From Drosophila miranda (taxonomy: Eukaryota > Arthropoda > Insecta > Diptera > Drosophilidae): a DNA stretch of 64,000 nt. The stretch is from positions 33,788,342-33,852,341 of the forward strand of contig NW_022881614.1 of assembly GCF_003369915.1 (NCBI RefSeq). Reading direction: 5' to 3'. The notes beneath the pieces were generated by a model. It did not search any database and was not told the origin of the DNA. It was given only the letters and a program-made list of their open reading frames with translations. Below, one piece after another: positions 34,638 to 47,256 of the stretch. The position numbers and the translations under genes are program-made. Numbering within the stretch: the first letter of the stretch is position 1; each line of letters starts with the position of its first letter.

Positions 34638-37600
34638 CTTCAGCAATGAAGACCACACCGCAGTGAGCCTCGAAGGCCAGGAGCGCTCACTGAGGATCTG
34701 CTCCGCATACATGGGGCATGAACAACCAGACCCCCCTCCACACGCGCCTCTCCGGGCTCTAATCGCAGACTGCTCGGCCAAGGCCATCGGCCCAATTGTG
34801 GGGTGCGATGCCAATGCACATCACTGTCAGTGGGGAAGCACTGACACAAACGAAAGGGGTGAGTACCTTTTCAGTTACTTACTGACCACTCAGATGGTCT
34901 TACTAAACCGGGGTAGTGATCCCACCTTTATCATTAAAAACCGCAAGGAGGTCCTGGACCTCACGCTTGCCTCTCATGAGATACAGCGTAACATTGTATC
35001 CTGGAGGGTCCTGGAAGAGCACTCCTTCTCGGACCACAGGTACGTGGAAACTGTCTTCTCCTTCTCAGTACCGAAGCCAGTCCGATTTCGAAACATCAGG
35101 CGGACAAACTGGACTCGGTACTCTGATTACCTCTGTCGTGTTCTCCCTGAGCCCCCATCTGAGGAGGAGTTCTCCACGGAGGCCACGACTCGTCTTCTTA
35201 AGATCTTTACCGACGCCTGCAATAAGGCGCTCGACAAAGCATGCCCCTCTGGCAAGAACAGAGGCCGGAAGAAACCTGAATGGTGGAATCCGAAACTGGG
35301 TGAACTCCGGAAAGCCTCCCGGAGACTCTTCAATAAAGCTAAGGCTGAAAACGTTGAGCAAAACTGGGCCGAATACAAGGCCAGTCTGTCAACCTACAAC
35401 AAAGAACTTAGAAAAGCCAAACGCGCCTCCTGGCGTAAGTTCTGCAGCGAAATCGAGAGTAACTCAGAAGCCTCACGCTTGCGCAGAGTTCTCTCGAAGA
35501 CAACACCCACCCTGGGCTACTTGAAGAACACCGACCAGTCGTGGACTAAGTCCAGCGAGGAGTTGCTAAATCTTCTCCTAAATACCCACTTCCCTGGCTG
35601 CGATGAAAACAGACCCAACTACCTCGCGCCTCCTTCTGTCGCCTCAAATGCCATCTTGAGACTGCTAAGCCAGGAGAACATTTCCTGGGCGATCAGAAGC
35701 TTTAAACCCTACAAGTCCGCGGGCCAGACGGCATTTTCGCTGCCCAACTGATTCACGCGGGACATAAAGCCATTAACTGGCTCAAAATAATTTACGAGGG
35801 AATCTTCTCCCACGGGTGCATTCCTGACACCTGGCTTCAGACCAAAGTCGTATTCATACCCAAGGCAGGCAAGCCCTCGCACACTGCCCCAAAAGATTTC
35901 AGACCCATAAGTCTATCGTCTTTTCTTCTAAAGGCGATGGAGCGGCTCCTGGGGCTGCATCTAACGGCGTGCATTCCGTCCAGTCTGATCTCAGACTCCC
36001 AGCATGCCTATCGGAAGGGAAGATCCACCGAAACGGCCCTACACTCGATCACATCGATCATCGAAGCATCCCTTAATTTTAGTGAGTACACCCTAGTAGC
36101 CTTCCTCGACATAGCAACATCCTTCCGACCGCCATCACGGGCGCACTGACGGATCTGGGCGTTGACTCCAGGACGGTGAGCCTTATCGATCAGATGCTAC
36201 AATGCAGGACGGTTGAGGCATCACTGGGGACGTCAACGTGTACCAGATTTGTCAGCAGAGGCACACCGCAGGGCGGAGTCCTCTCGCCCCTCCTATGGAA
36301 CGTGGCAGTGAACACACTGCTGCGGGAGATAGAGGGGGGTGGCTGCCGTATGGTGGCGTACGTGGGCGATGTTGCCATAGCATTCTCCGGAAAATTTCCG
36401 CAGACATTGTGTGAGTGCATGACAAGTACTCTCACGAAAATGTCGAAATGGGCAGACAAATGCGGGTTAGGCGTAAACCCGTCTAAAACGGAACTGGTGC
36501 TTTTCACTAGGAAGTACAAAGTTCCGGTACTGATTCCCCCAAGACTATGTGGGGAAACGCTAGTCTTCAGCAACAACGCCAAGTATCTTGGCCTAATCCT
36601 CGATAGAAAGCTCGATTGGAAATTGAGCATAGAGGATAGAGTAAAGAAGGCCACAGTGGCCCTCTATACTTGCAGGAAAGCCATCGGACTAAAATGGGGA
36701 ATGACCCCCTATATAGTTCGGTGGCTCTACACCGCCATCATACGACCAATCATGCTCTATGGAGTGGTGGTATGGTGGCCAGCCTTGGACAGAAGGACAT
36801 GCCTCAATAAACTCAGCAGAGTTCAGCGCATGGCAGAGCTATGCATAACTGGCGGGCTACGCACTACTCCAGGGGAAGCCCTGGATACTGTGCTGGACCT
36901 CCTCCCTGTGGATCTCATGGGAAAGAAGGTGGCAACACTTTCCGCCCTCAGAATGAGAGAAGCCAGACTGTGGAAAGCATCCGCGGTTGGGCACTCGGGA
37001 ATCCTGATGAGACTCCCGCAATTACCAGAAAGGACAGATTACTGTATCCCCAGTGATCTCCTCTCGACGCCCTTCCAGGTATCAATCCCATCTAGGGAGG
37101 ACTGGGAGATGGGCGAACCAGGACCTGCAAATGCGGTCCACTTCTACACTGATGGCTCAAAGCTAGACGGCCGCGTGGGAGGCGGAGTCTACTGCAGCGA
37201 GCTGAACATCAGTCATTGCTTCAGGCTCCCGAATGTGTTCCAAGCGGAGGTTGAAGCCATCAAGGAGGCCATTTCGATCGTCTCCAAACTACTTCTAGAT
37301 ACGCACTTAGTGTGCGTCTTCTCGGACAGTCAAGCAGCTATCAAAGCTCTAGGCTCAATATCGTCGAACTCAGCGACTGTAAATGACTGCCGCAGGTCTC
37401 TGCACGAGATCGCAGAGCAGTTAGATATCTTCCTTATATGGGTCCCCGGCCACAGGGACATCGAGGGGAATGACGCCGCCGACGAGCTAGCCAGGCAGGG
37501 TACTACGATTCCTCTCCTACCGGAGAGGGAGCAAGTAGCGATGCCCTTGGCTACGTGCAGGCTCCTAACGCACGAATTGTTCGAGCAAAATGCCACTAGG

Positions 37601-38121
37601 AGATGGCAGCAAACCGTTTCCTGTAAAGTCTCAAGATTGATATGGCCATATTGATCGAAGAAGCGCTCAGCAGAGCTGTATAAACTCAGCAGAGCACAGT
37701 GCTCTGCAGTTACTAGAGCCATTACGGGACACTGGCAGATCGGCACTCACGCCTCTAGACTGTCAATCCCTCATAACGACTTCTGCAGGAGTTGTCGCGA
37801 CGAGGAGGAGGAGGAATCGGTCCCCCACTCTTCTGCCACTGCCCAGCCCTTGGAAATCGTCGTCTTCGTATTTTCGGGGCCGCTTTCCTCACGGACATTT
37901 CGGACCTGTCCGTAATCAAACCAGGGACCTTGTCCAAATACATCCAAGCCACCGGATGGGACTGCCCTTAACCTGCAGTAGTATGCTCTCACGGTTTGGG
38001 CAACGCGAAGGGGCACATGCCCATGCGGCAACACAACGGACCTTTTATAGGTCCAAGTGAGCTTGGGGGCGGGAGGCTCTTATCCCCCCCCTCCCGGCTA
38101 CCGCCTTAACCTAACCTAACC
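34638..38121 (+). mobile_element. LOA-clade LINE (Bilbo/TRIM-like), 5'-truncated, copy 1
   Basis: A non-LTR retrotransposon inserted in U1. The uninterrupted site is visible in U3 (46664: TTTCTTT/ACTCCCC). Order: C-terminal part of the endonuclease (SFSDHRYV), reverse transcriptase, RNase H, Cys/His tail (about 37790-37840), and a short TAACC repeat tail. A D-E-D RNase H (YTDGS, AEVEAI, SDSQAAI, DAADELA) after RT is typical of the LOA/I groups. D. miranda TRIM and D. subobscura Bilbo are the relatives I would compare. No clear target duplication. Confidence 0.75.
34663..37963 (+). pseudogene. LINE polyprotein remnant (EN-RT-RNase H), dead
   Basis: Frame pieces 34663-35751, 35755-36149, 36176-37654 and on to about 37970. 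Lesions: a missing G at about 35720 (SAG/QTAF), a deletion through RT motif A (FLDIA then out of frame to a stop at 36147), the YADD box reading YVGD at about 36359, a 9-bp loss near 37235, TGA after IWPY at 37652, and a 1-bp loss in the Cys/His tail at about 37829. Motif A loss, YVGD and the TGA also occur in copy 2, so the element was dead before duplication. Confidence 0.8.
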
Positions 38122-38703
38122 TACTCCCCCTTTGGAGCGGACTCACTTGTGTGCTTTTTGGGTCTACTTTCCGTCCCGCTGGTCAGCTCTAAAGTTCCTG
38201 GTGTTTCACTGATCTTGATCCCCTGGAATCACAGATTTATTTATCTTTTTATCGGGTGATGGCCACTACTCCATCCTCATCCCACTCACTTTTTCTTTCA
38301 AAACTAAAAAATCACGTCACTTTCTCCGTCAACCGGCGCGCATGCTCCTCCGTTGCGGGAAATTTTTACTCTGAACTCCCTCTTTGCTTAGCTGCTCTGT
38401 ATGATGCTCCCGGGCCGCTGATCCCCATCGCTCTCTTCTATAGACCTTGAACTAGGTTCAAGGGCATGGACTGATTCGGGCTGCTGGCGGCTCTCTTTCT
38501 TTGGGGTGTGGGTGTGTTGGCTTCGGGACTCCGTTATGGGATGAGATCGGAAATCCTCTCTCATAACGGCTCCGGAGAGCGCGCGGAACTCTCACTCTCC
38601 AGGACCAGGTGGCGCCACTCTTGCTAACCTTTTCCCCTTTAATTTTGGCCCTGCCACTATGTTCGAACTTCTTTCCTCCTCAACGCTTCTATGGGATATC
38701 ACC

Positions 38704-38711
38704 TATCGATA
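38704..38711. promoter_or_regulatory. DRE-type TATCGATA site, U1
   Basis: Perfect palindromic TATCGATA (binding site class of DREF/BEAF-32 at fly housekeeping promoters and insulators), in the context CACCTATCGATATCTTCG. Repeated at the same place in all four units. Function is inferred from the motif only. Confidence 0.4.
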
Positions 38712-40032
38712 TCTTCGCATGCAACAGAATTTTTGTAAAATAAGGTTTAAACAAAAAAGTTCAAAGCATTAATGTAAATGAGCATGGAATGTTACGTTAT
38801 TTGAACACTTGTTGCTTGTCAATATACCCTATATTAAAATTAAAATTTTCTAAGCCGCTTTAAAACATTAATTATGACTTTTCTTAGATTGTAATGTTTT
38901 TTAACATATTTATGCATCTGATTTGTTTGCTGTATAAATATATATCGGTCTGTTGATCTTATGGTTTTATATATATGTATGAAATTTTAAAATTCTGTTT
39001 TCTTCTGGCTGTTACATATGTATATTGTCTTAAGCCAATATACACTATTTTTCTTTGAGTGTCAGGCAACCATAAACAACCAATAAAAACACAACAGTGA
39101 CGGACATACTCCCGTTTACACAAAAATCTGCGATCGATATTGTTCAGTTGCCTTATTCATTCTGGCAATAAACACGAATTTTTTTATTTACTTTTTTTGA
39201 AGAAAAATGACGGCAGAAAATACTTGATTTAAGAAGATCAAGACGAAATAGCTAATAGCCAAAAAATTAATTAGTGCCATTTATATTTTGAATTAAATCG
39301 GGCTGGGTCGAAACAGCTGCACGAAAACGCAAAGTATGCTTGAAATTATTTATGAAGAAGGCACAAGCTAAATTTCACTGGTAATGGTGTCAAACTTATG
39401 TTAGTGCATCACTAAGACTATTTTCTTCCTTTTTCAGACAAGATTCGTTTTGTTGTATTAAAAGCCGTTTTCTTTTCATTTTAGTGTTTTGAAACCGAAA
39501 GATATCTTGTGTTTTGTGCAAACGGGAGCACTAAATCGTAAATTTTTTGTTCAAATTAAAATCGGAGCCTGCCTGTATGTTAGTATTCAACCAAACTTCA
39601 AGTTCAATCTAGAGTTTAAAACCGGTTTTAACATTTCCCGCACTAAATTTATTTTTGTAGCACTAGCAGCAAATTTATTTGACCGTTGCATTTTTAAACT
39701 AGTTTTCTCATTAATCTTATTTTTGATCATACACTCCCCGACACTTGAATACGACATACTACAATGTACACTTTAGGCACCAATATTTCCGGCACAAGCC
39801 AAAGAAAACGGTGAATTTGAATTTTTCTCAAATCTCTATTCAATTTAGCATAAATTAAAAAAATAATAAAACAATATTCATCAAAGTATATTGAGGAAAA
39901 AAATTTAATTCACATAACTCAAATTTCCGTTCTAAAAAAATTCGACACTTGAATACGACATTCATATTCAAAAATTTTTTATTTTGGATGTGGTCGCGAC
40001 CGGACATTGAATAAATTCTCAAAAATCAATTA

Positions 40033-40353
40033 GAGTGTCCTTATTACGAGAAACAATTTGGGTTGTGGTAAGTCCTTTTCAAAGGACGAAAACTCGACAA
40101 TAAATTCCTCGAAGGAAGTAAGTCCATCAATTGTAAGGAAGTTCTCAGGCTCGGATTTCCAGCTGTCGCGTGCCCCTGTGTATGTTTGTGTGGCTGTGTC
40201 TGAGTCTGTACCACGATGAGTGATTGTGCTTTTCATCGCTATTCGGCGATATTTGCCTGTTCCATCATCATATAACCCTTCCGGTCTACTCCCACTCCCC
40301 CCGACTTTTCCATCGATTAGGATTTTCCCACCTGGTGGCGTCATTTTCTTCAC
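40033..40353 (-). other. Junction-spanning ORF at the U1/U2 joint
   Basis: A minus-strand frame of about 105 codons crosses the duplication joint: the U-start part (TPPGGKILIDGKVGGSG), the LTR stub (EPENF), then U-end sequence. Equivalent frames occur at 44915-45250 and 48565-48900. It was created by the duplication and has no known domain; probably not a gene. Confidence 0.3.
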
Positions 40354-40606
40354 TTTGGTGTCGAGGTCATATCGTTCTCAATGGCCTTTATCACGCCAAG
40401 CTCTTTTCACCTGGCTCTTTCCCGATTGCTTACCAGGCATGTCAGCGCTAGCTCCAAAGGCGTAATTTGCTTTGTTGGTCTTTATCGCGGCATAAGATTA
40501 TTATTTTTTTATCCAATAATCTGTTATTATTATTATTATTTTATGAAAGTGCGATAAAAGCTATGCTCTGCAGTGCCGATAAAATATACGGCTGACCCTC
40601 AGAAAT

Positions 40607-43055
40607 TTCCTGGGCGATCAGAAGCTTTAAACCCTACAAGTCCGCGGGGCCAGACGGCATTTTCGCTGCCCAACTGATTCACGCGGGACATAAAGCCATT
40701 AACTGGCTCAAAATAATTTACGAGGGAATCTTCTCCCACGGGTGCATTCCTGACACCTGGCTTCAGACCAAAGTCGTATTCATACCCAAGGCAGGCAAGC
40801 CCTCGCACACTGCCCCAAAAGATTTCAGACCCATAAGTCTATCGTCTTTTCTTCTAAAGGCGATGGAGCGGCTCCTGGGGCTGCATCTAACGGCGTGCAT
40901 TCCGTCCAGTCTGATCTCAGACTCCCAGCATGCCTATCGGAAGGGAAGATCCACCGAAACGGCCCTACACTCGATCACATCGATCATCGAAGCATCCGTT
41001 AATTTTAGTGAGTACACCCTAGTAGCCTTCCTCGACATAGCAACATCCTTCCGACCGCCATCACGGGCGCACTGACGGATCTGGGCGTTGACTCCAGGAC
41101 GGTGAGCCTTATCGATCAGATGCTACAATGCAGGACGGTTGAGGCATCACTGGGGACGTCAACGTGTACCAGATTTGTCAGCAGAGGCACACCGCAGGGC
41201 GGAGTCCTCTCGCCCCTCCTATGGAACGTGGCAGTGAACACACTGCTGCGGGAGATAGAGGGGGGTGGCTGCCGTATGGTGGCGTACGTGGGCGATGTTG
41301 CCATAGCATTCTCCGGAAAATTTCCGCAGACATTGTGTGAGTGCATGACAAGTACTCTCACGAAAATGTCGAAATGGGCAGACAAATGCGGGTTAGGCGT
41401 AAACCCGTCTAAAACGGAACTGGTGCTTTTCACTAGGAAGTACAAAGTTCCGGTACTGATTCCCCAAGACTATGTGGGGAAACGCTAGTCTTCAGCAACA
41501 ACGCCAAGTATCTTGGCCTAATCCTCGATAGAAAGCTCGATTGGAAATTGAGCATAGAGGATAGAGTAAAGAAGGCCACAGTGGCCCTCTATACTTGCAG
41601 GAAAGCCATCGGACTAAAATGGGGAATGACCCCCTATATAGTTCGGTGGCTCTACACCGCCATCATACGACCAATCATGCTCTATGGAGTGGTGGTATGG
41701 TGGCCAGCCTTGGACAGAAGGACATGCCTCAATAAACTCAGCAGAGTTCAGCGCATGGCAGAGCTATGCATAACTGGCGGGCTACGCACTACTCCAGGGG
41801 AAGCCCTGGATACTGTGCTGGACCTCCTCCCTGTGGATCTCATGGGAAAGAAGGTGGCAACACTTTTCGCCCTCAGAATGAGAGAAGCCAGACTGTGGAA
41901 AGCATCCGCGGTTGGGCACTCGGGAATCCTGATGAGACTCCCGCAATTACCAGAAAGGACAGATTACTGTATCCCCAGTGATCACCTCTCGACGCCCTTC
42001 CAGGTATCAATCCCATCTAGGGAGGACTGGGAGATGGGCGAACCAGGACCTGCAAATGCGGTCCACTTCTACACTGATGGCTCAAAGCTAGACGGCCGCG
42101 TGGGAGGCGGAGTCTACTGCAGCGAGCTGAACATCAGTCATTGCTTCAGGCTCCCGGATCACTGTAGTGTGTTCCAAGCGGAGGTTGAAGCCATCAAGGA
42201 GGCCATTTCGATCGTCTCCAAACTACTTCTAGATACGCACTTAGTGTGCGTCTTCTCGGACAGTCAAGCAGCTATCAAAGCTCTAGGCTCAATATCGTCG
42301 AACTCAGCGACTGTAAATGACTGCCGCAGGTCTCTGCACGAGATCGCAGAGCAGTTAGATCTCTTCCTTATATGGGTCCCCGGCCACAGGGACATCGAGG
42401 AGAATGACGCCGCCGACGAGCTAGCCAGGCAGGGTACTACGATTCCTCTCCTACCGGAGAGGGATCAAGTAGCGATGCCCTTGGCTACGTGCAGGCTCCT
42501 AACGCACGAATTGTTCGAGCAAAATGCCACTAGGAGATGGCAGCAAACCGTTTCCTGTAAAGTCTCAAGATTGATATGGCCATATTGATCGAAGAAGCGC
42601 TCAGCAGAGCTGTATAAACTCAGCAGAGCACAGTGCTCTGCAGTTACTAGAGCCATTACGGGACACTGGCAGATCGGCACTCACGCCTCTAGACTGTCAA
42701 TCCCTCATAACGACTTCTGCAGGAGTTGTCGCGACGAGGAGGAGGAGGAATCGGTCCCCCACTTCTTCTGCCACTGCCCAGCCCTTGGAAATCGTCGTCT
42801 TCGTATTCTCGGGGCCGCTTTCCTCACGGACATTTCGGACCTGTCCGTAATCAAACCAGGGACCTTGTCCAAATACATCCAAGCCACCGGATGGGACTGC
42901 CCTTAACCTGCAGTAGTATGCTCTCACGGTTTGGGCAACGCGAAGGGGCACATGCCCATGCGGCAACACAACGGACCTTTTATAGGTCCAAGTGAGCTTG
43001 GGGGCGGGAGGCTCTTATCCCCCCCTCCCGGCTACCGCCTTAACCTAACCTAACC
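40607..43055 (+). mobile_element. LOA-clade LINE, copy 2 (derived from copy 1 by segmental duplication)
   Basis: Collinear with 35681-38121, including the shared broken RT motif A, YVGD and TGA. Private lesion: one C missing at about 41465 that breaks the frame (IPQDYVGKR stop). It keeps the three residues lost in copy 1 (LPDHCSVFQ), the G missing at 35720, and an intact Cys/His tail (CRSCRDEEEEE, VPHFFCHCP). It arose by duplication of the host segment, not by a new insertion. Confidence 0.8.
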
Positions 43056-43637
43056 TACTCTCCCTTTGGATCGGACTCACTTGTGTGCTTTTTGGGTCTA
43101 CTTTCCGTCCCGCTGGTCAGCTCTAAAGTTCCTGGTGTTTCACTGATCTTGATCCCCTGGAATCACAGATTTATTTATCTTTTTATCGGGTGATGGCCAC
43201 TACTCCATCCTCATCCCACTCACTTTTTCTTTCAAAACTAAAAAATCACGTCACTTTCTCCGTCAACCGGCGCGCATTCTCCTCCGTTGCGGGAAATTTT
43301 TACTCTGAACTCCCTCTTTGCTTAGCTGCTCTGTATGATGCTCCCGGGCCGCTGATCCCCATCGCTCTCTTCTATCGACCTTGAACTAGGTTCAAGGGCA
43401 TGGACTGATTCGGGCTGCTGGCGGCTCTCTTTCTTTGGGGTGTGGGTGTGTTGGCTTCGGGACTCCGTTATGGGATGAGATCGGAAATCCTCTCTCATAA
43501 CGGCTCCGGAGAGCGCGCGGAACTCTCACTCTCCAGGACCAGGTGGCGCCACTCTTGCTAACCTTTTCCCCTTTAATTTTGGCCCTGCCACTATGTTCGA
43601 ACTTCTTTCCTCCTCAACGCTTCTATGGGATATCACC

Positions 43638-43645
43638 TATCGATA
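43638..43645. promoter_or_regulatory. DRE-type TATCGATA site, U2
   Basis: Same TATCGATA palindrome as in U1, unchanged in a unit that has lost its CGGTATATTT cluster. Confidence 0.35.
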
Positions 43646-45499
43646 TCTTCGCATGCAACAGAATTTTTGTAAAATAAGGTTTAAACAAAAAAGTTCAAAG
43701 CATTAATGTAAATGAGCATGGAATGTTACGTTATTTGAACACTTGTTGCTTGTCAATATACCCTATATTAAAATTAAAATTTTCTAAGCCGCTTTAAAAC
43801 ATTAATTATGACTTTTCTTAGATTGTAATGTTTTTTAACATATTTATGCATCTGATTTGTTTGCTGTATAAATATATATCGGTCTGTTGATCTTATGGTT
43901 TTATATATATGTATGAAATTTTAAAATTCTGTTTTCTTCTGGCTGTTACATATGTATATTGTCTTAAGCCAATATACCCTATTTTTCTTTGAGTGTCAGG
44001 CAACCATAAACAACCAATAAAAACACAACAGTGACGGACATACTCCCGTTTACACAAAAATCTGCGATCGATATTGTTCAGTTGCCTTATTCATTCTGGC
44101 AATAAACGGCAGAAAATACTTGATTTAAGAAGATCAAGACGAAATTGCTAATAGCCAAAAATTTAATTAGTGCCATTTATATTTTGAATTAAATCGGGCT
44201 GGGTCGAAACAGCTGCACGAAAACGCAAAGTATGCTTGAAATTATTTATGAAGAAGGCACAAGCTAAATTTCACTGGTAATGGTGTCAAACTTATGTTAG
44301 TGCATCACTAAGACTATTTTCTTCCTTTTTCAGACAAGATTCGTTTTGTTGTATTAAAAGCCGTTTTCTTTTCATTTTAGTGTTTTGAAACCGAAAGATA
44401 TCTTGTGTTTTGTGCAAACGGGAGCACTAAATCGTAAATTTTTTGTTCAAATTAAAATCGGAGCCTGCCTGTATGTTAGTATTCAACCAAACTTCAAGTT
44501 CAATCTAGAGTTTAAAACCGGTTTTAACATTTCCCGCACTAAATTTATTTTTGTAGCACTAGCAGCAAATTTATTTGACCGTTGCATTTTTAAACTAGTT
44601 TTCTCATTAATCTTATTTTTGATCATACACTCCCCGACACTTGAATACGACATACTACAATGTACACTTTAGGCACCAATATTTCCGGCACAAGCCAAAG
44701 AAAACGGTGAATTTGAATTTTTCTCAAATCTCTATTCAATTTAGCATAAATTAAAAAAATAATAAAACAATATTCATCAAAGTATATTGAGGAAAAAAAT
44801 TTAATTCACATAACTCAAATTTCCGTTCTAAAAAAATTCGACACTTGAATACGACATTCATATTCAAAAATTTTTTATTTTGGATGTGGTCGCGACCGGA
44901 CATTGAATAAATTCTCAAAAATCAATTAGAGTGTCCTTATTACGAGAAACAAATTTGGGTTGTGGTAAGTCCTTTTCAAAGGACGAAAACTCGACAATAA
45001 ATTCCTCGAAGGAAGTAAGTCCATCAATTGTAAGGAAGTTCTCAGGCTCGGATTTCCAGCTGTCGCGTACCCCTGTGTATGTTTGTGTGGCTGTGTCTGA
45101 GTCTGTACCACGATGAGTGATTGTGCTTTTCATCGCTATTCGGCGATATTTGCCTGTTCCATCATCATATAACCCTTCCGGTCTACTCCCACTCCCCCCG
45201 ACTTTTCCATCGATTAGGATTTTCCCACCTGGTGGCGTCATTTTCTTCACTTTGGTGTCGAGGTCATATCGTTCTCAATGGCCTTTATCACGCCAAGCTC
45301 TTTTCACCTGGCTCTTTCCCGATTGCTTACCAGGCATGTCAGCGCTAGCTCCAAAGGCGTAATTTGCTTTGTTGGTCTTTATCGCGGCATAAGATTATTA
45401 TTTTTTTATCCAATAATCTGTTATTATTATTATTATTTTATGAAAGTGCGATAAAAGCTATGCTCTGCAGTGCCGATAAAATATACGGCTGACCCTCAG

Positions 45500-45541
45500 A
45501 AATATACCGCCTTATTCTCAAAATATACCGTAAATATACCG
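45500..45541 (-). promoter_or_regulatory. CGGTATATTT cluster, U3
   Basis: Three boxes at 45500-45509, 45521-45530 and 45532-45541, identical in spacing to U1. Confidence 0.35.
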
Positions 45542-47248
45542 ATGAAAAAACTAACTTAGCCCACTGAAGCCCCCTGCATTTAAACAGGATAGCAACTTGA
45601 GTTAAGCGGCAGAAAATAATACTAATAGTAATTATTATTCTTGTAGATCCAGCCTATCCTTCCTCTTTACTTAAAAAAACCGCACAGTGATCTTTTACCT
45701 AAACTGCGCTTAAATTCTTCAAGGTTCAATGGGCTCATCGTTCTCTGTCCATGATCATATTCCTCGATTTTTATATTCGGCTTAGGATTACTAGCTAGCT
45801 AAAACCCTCAGAGCTGAACACACAATTTTATAAGAATAACTAATCAATATTCTATAATACTGGTGAATTTTAAATACTACTTTTCAGTTGAATTGTTACG
45901 AACCTTTCATTTCTTCGGGGCAAGGCCGACTAGCCAGTCATCCCAGGGCTGGGTACTTCCCAAGCCCTCAGGTCGCACAATATACCAACTAATTGGACAT
46001 CTCGAACAAATTGAAACAACAAAAGTAACCGACAAAAAAAATGCAAACGGACTCTACTCGACAAACAATATTACAGTAACTTCCTTCAACACAGACGTGG
46101 ACCAGGTCGAGGTGTCGATGTTTTTACCTCTGACGTACCCACCCTACCTGAGATCCGAATCACAACGTTCTGGATCTCCCTGCCATGTGCAGCAGCCTTA
46201 CCCCCCCGTTGCTGTGGCTCCTCTTCCTTCCATACGAAACGATTAGCAGTTCATTTTCTTTCTTATAATTTTCACGTTAATTTCCTTCTTTTACATGGTA
46301 TCATTGCTAAACTAAGCCTGCCTATTCATTCCCCCTTCATCTTATCATTACGGGCGGTTAATAAATAAATAGATAAATAGGAATAATTTATATAATAAAT
46401 ATAAATAAGTTACATATATAAATAGATATGGACGGACTTAAATTAGGGGATTAACATATACATATAAATGGAGACGTCCAGCAAAAATAAATAATGGGAG
46501 TAAATATGTTGATTGATGATTTTTTCCTCTCCCTAAATGAGCGAGGGACCCGCACTACGTGGCCAGGATAGTTTCTTCGAGACCAGCAAAACCAAGCCAC
46601 GATGACGGAGCTGTGACCTATTCCCTATGGATTTGCCAACAAAAGGAATAAATTTGGGGTTTCTTTACTCCCCCTTTGGAGCGGACTCACTTGTGTGCTT
46701 TTTGGGTCTACTTTCCGTCCCGCTGGTCAGCTCTAAAGTTCCTGGTGTTTCACTGATCTTGATCCCCTGGAATCACAGATTTATTTATCTTTTTATCGGG
46801 TGATGGCCACTACTCCATCCTCATCCCACTCACTTTTTCTTTCAAAACTAAAAAAATCACGTCACTTTCTCCGTCAACCGGCGCGCATGCTCCTCCGTTG
46901 CGGGAAATTTTTACTCTGAACTCCCTCTTTGCTTAGCTGCTCTGTATGATGCTCCCGGGCCGCTGATCCCCATCGCTCTCTTCTATCGACCTTGAACTAG
47001 GTTCAAGGGCATGGCCTGATTTGGGCTGCTGGTGGCTCTCTTTCTTTGGGGTGTGGGTGAGTTGACTTCGGGACTCCGTTATGGGATGAGATCGGAAATC
47101 CTCTCTCATAACGGCTCCGGAGAGCGCGCGGAACTCTCACTCTCCAGGACCAGGTGGCGCCACTCTTGCTAACCTTTTCCCCTTTAATGTTGGCCTTGCC
47201 ACTATGTTCGAACTTCTTTCCTCCTCAACGCTTCTATGGGATATCACC

Positions 47249-47256
47249 TATCGATA
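47249..47256. promoter_or_regulatory. DRE-type TATCGATA site, U3
   Basis: Perfect TATCGATA in the unit that has suffered no insertion. Confidence 0.35.

Larger units (their letters stand above)
33016..40150. repeat. Tandem unit U1 (3.65 kb plus LINE insertion)
   Basis: First of four direct copies starting TCGGATTTCCAGCTGTCGCG. Its left side is the native stmA upstream DNA. Its right end is 19 bp (40132-40150, TGTAAGGAAGTTCTCAGGC) identical to the start of the Ty3/gypsy LTR at 56245. Without the LINE (34638-38121) it is about 3.65 kb, the length of U3. Apart from the LINE it holds no clear gene; it includes promoter-like motifs (see separate entries) and AT-rich DNA. It shares GTGTGTTGGCTTCGGG variants with U2. 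Confidence 0.85.
40151..45047. repeat. Tandem unit U2 (with deleted LINE copy)
   Basis: Second direct copy. It matches U1 to CCTCAGAAAT (40606) and then jumps into the LINE, so about 2.2 kb (U1 33474-35680) is missing, including the CGGTATATTT cluster. Two bases (AT) are shared at the joint. It also lacks a short AATTTTTTTATT stretch near 44105. Ends with the same 19-bp LTR stub as U1. Confidence 0.85.

Noticed and set aside
34638..34645. Search for a LINE target-site duplication
   Set aside because: The empty site in U3 shows at most one shared base, so no duplication can be claimed.
38101..38121. CTTAACCTAACCTAACC considered as telomeric repeat
   Set aside because: Located exactly at the LINE 3' end in both copies; it is the element tail, and Drosophila telomeres do not use such repeats.
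39489..39776. 95-codon frame repeated in all four U units (also 44385, 48034, 55600)
   Set aside because: It starts at TTG, has no domain, is extremely rich in Phe/Ile/Leu, and its conservation is explained by recent duplication of the DNA.
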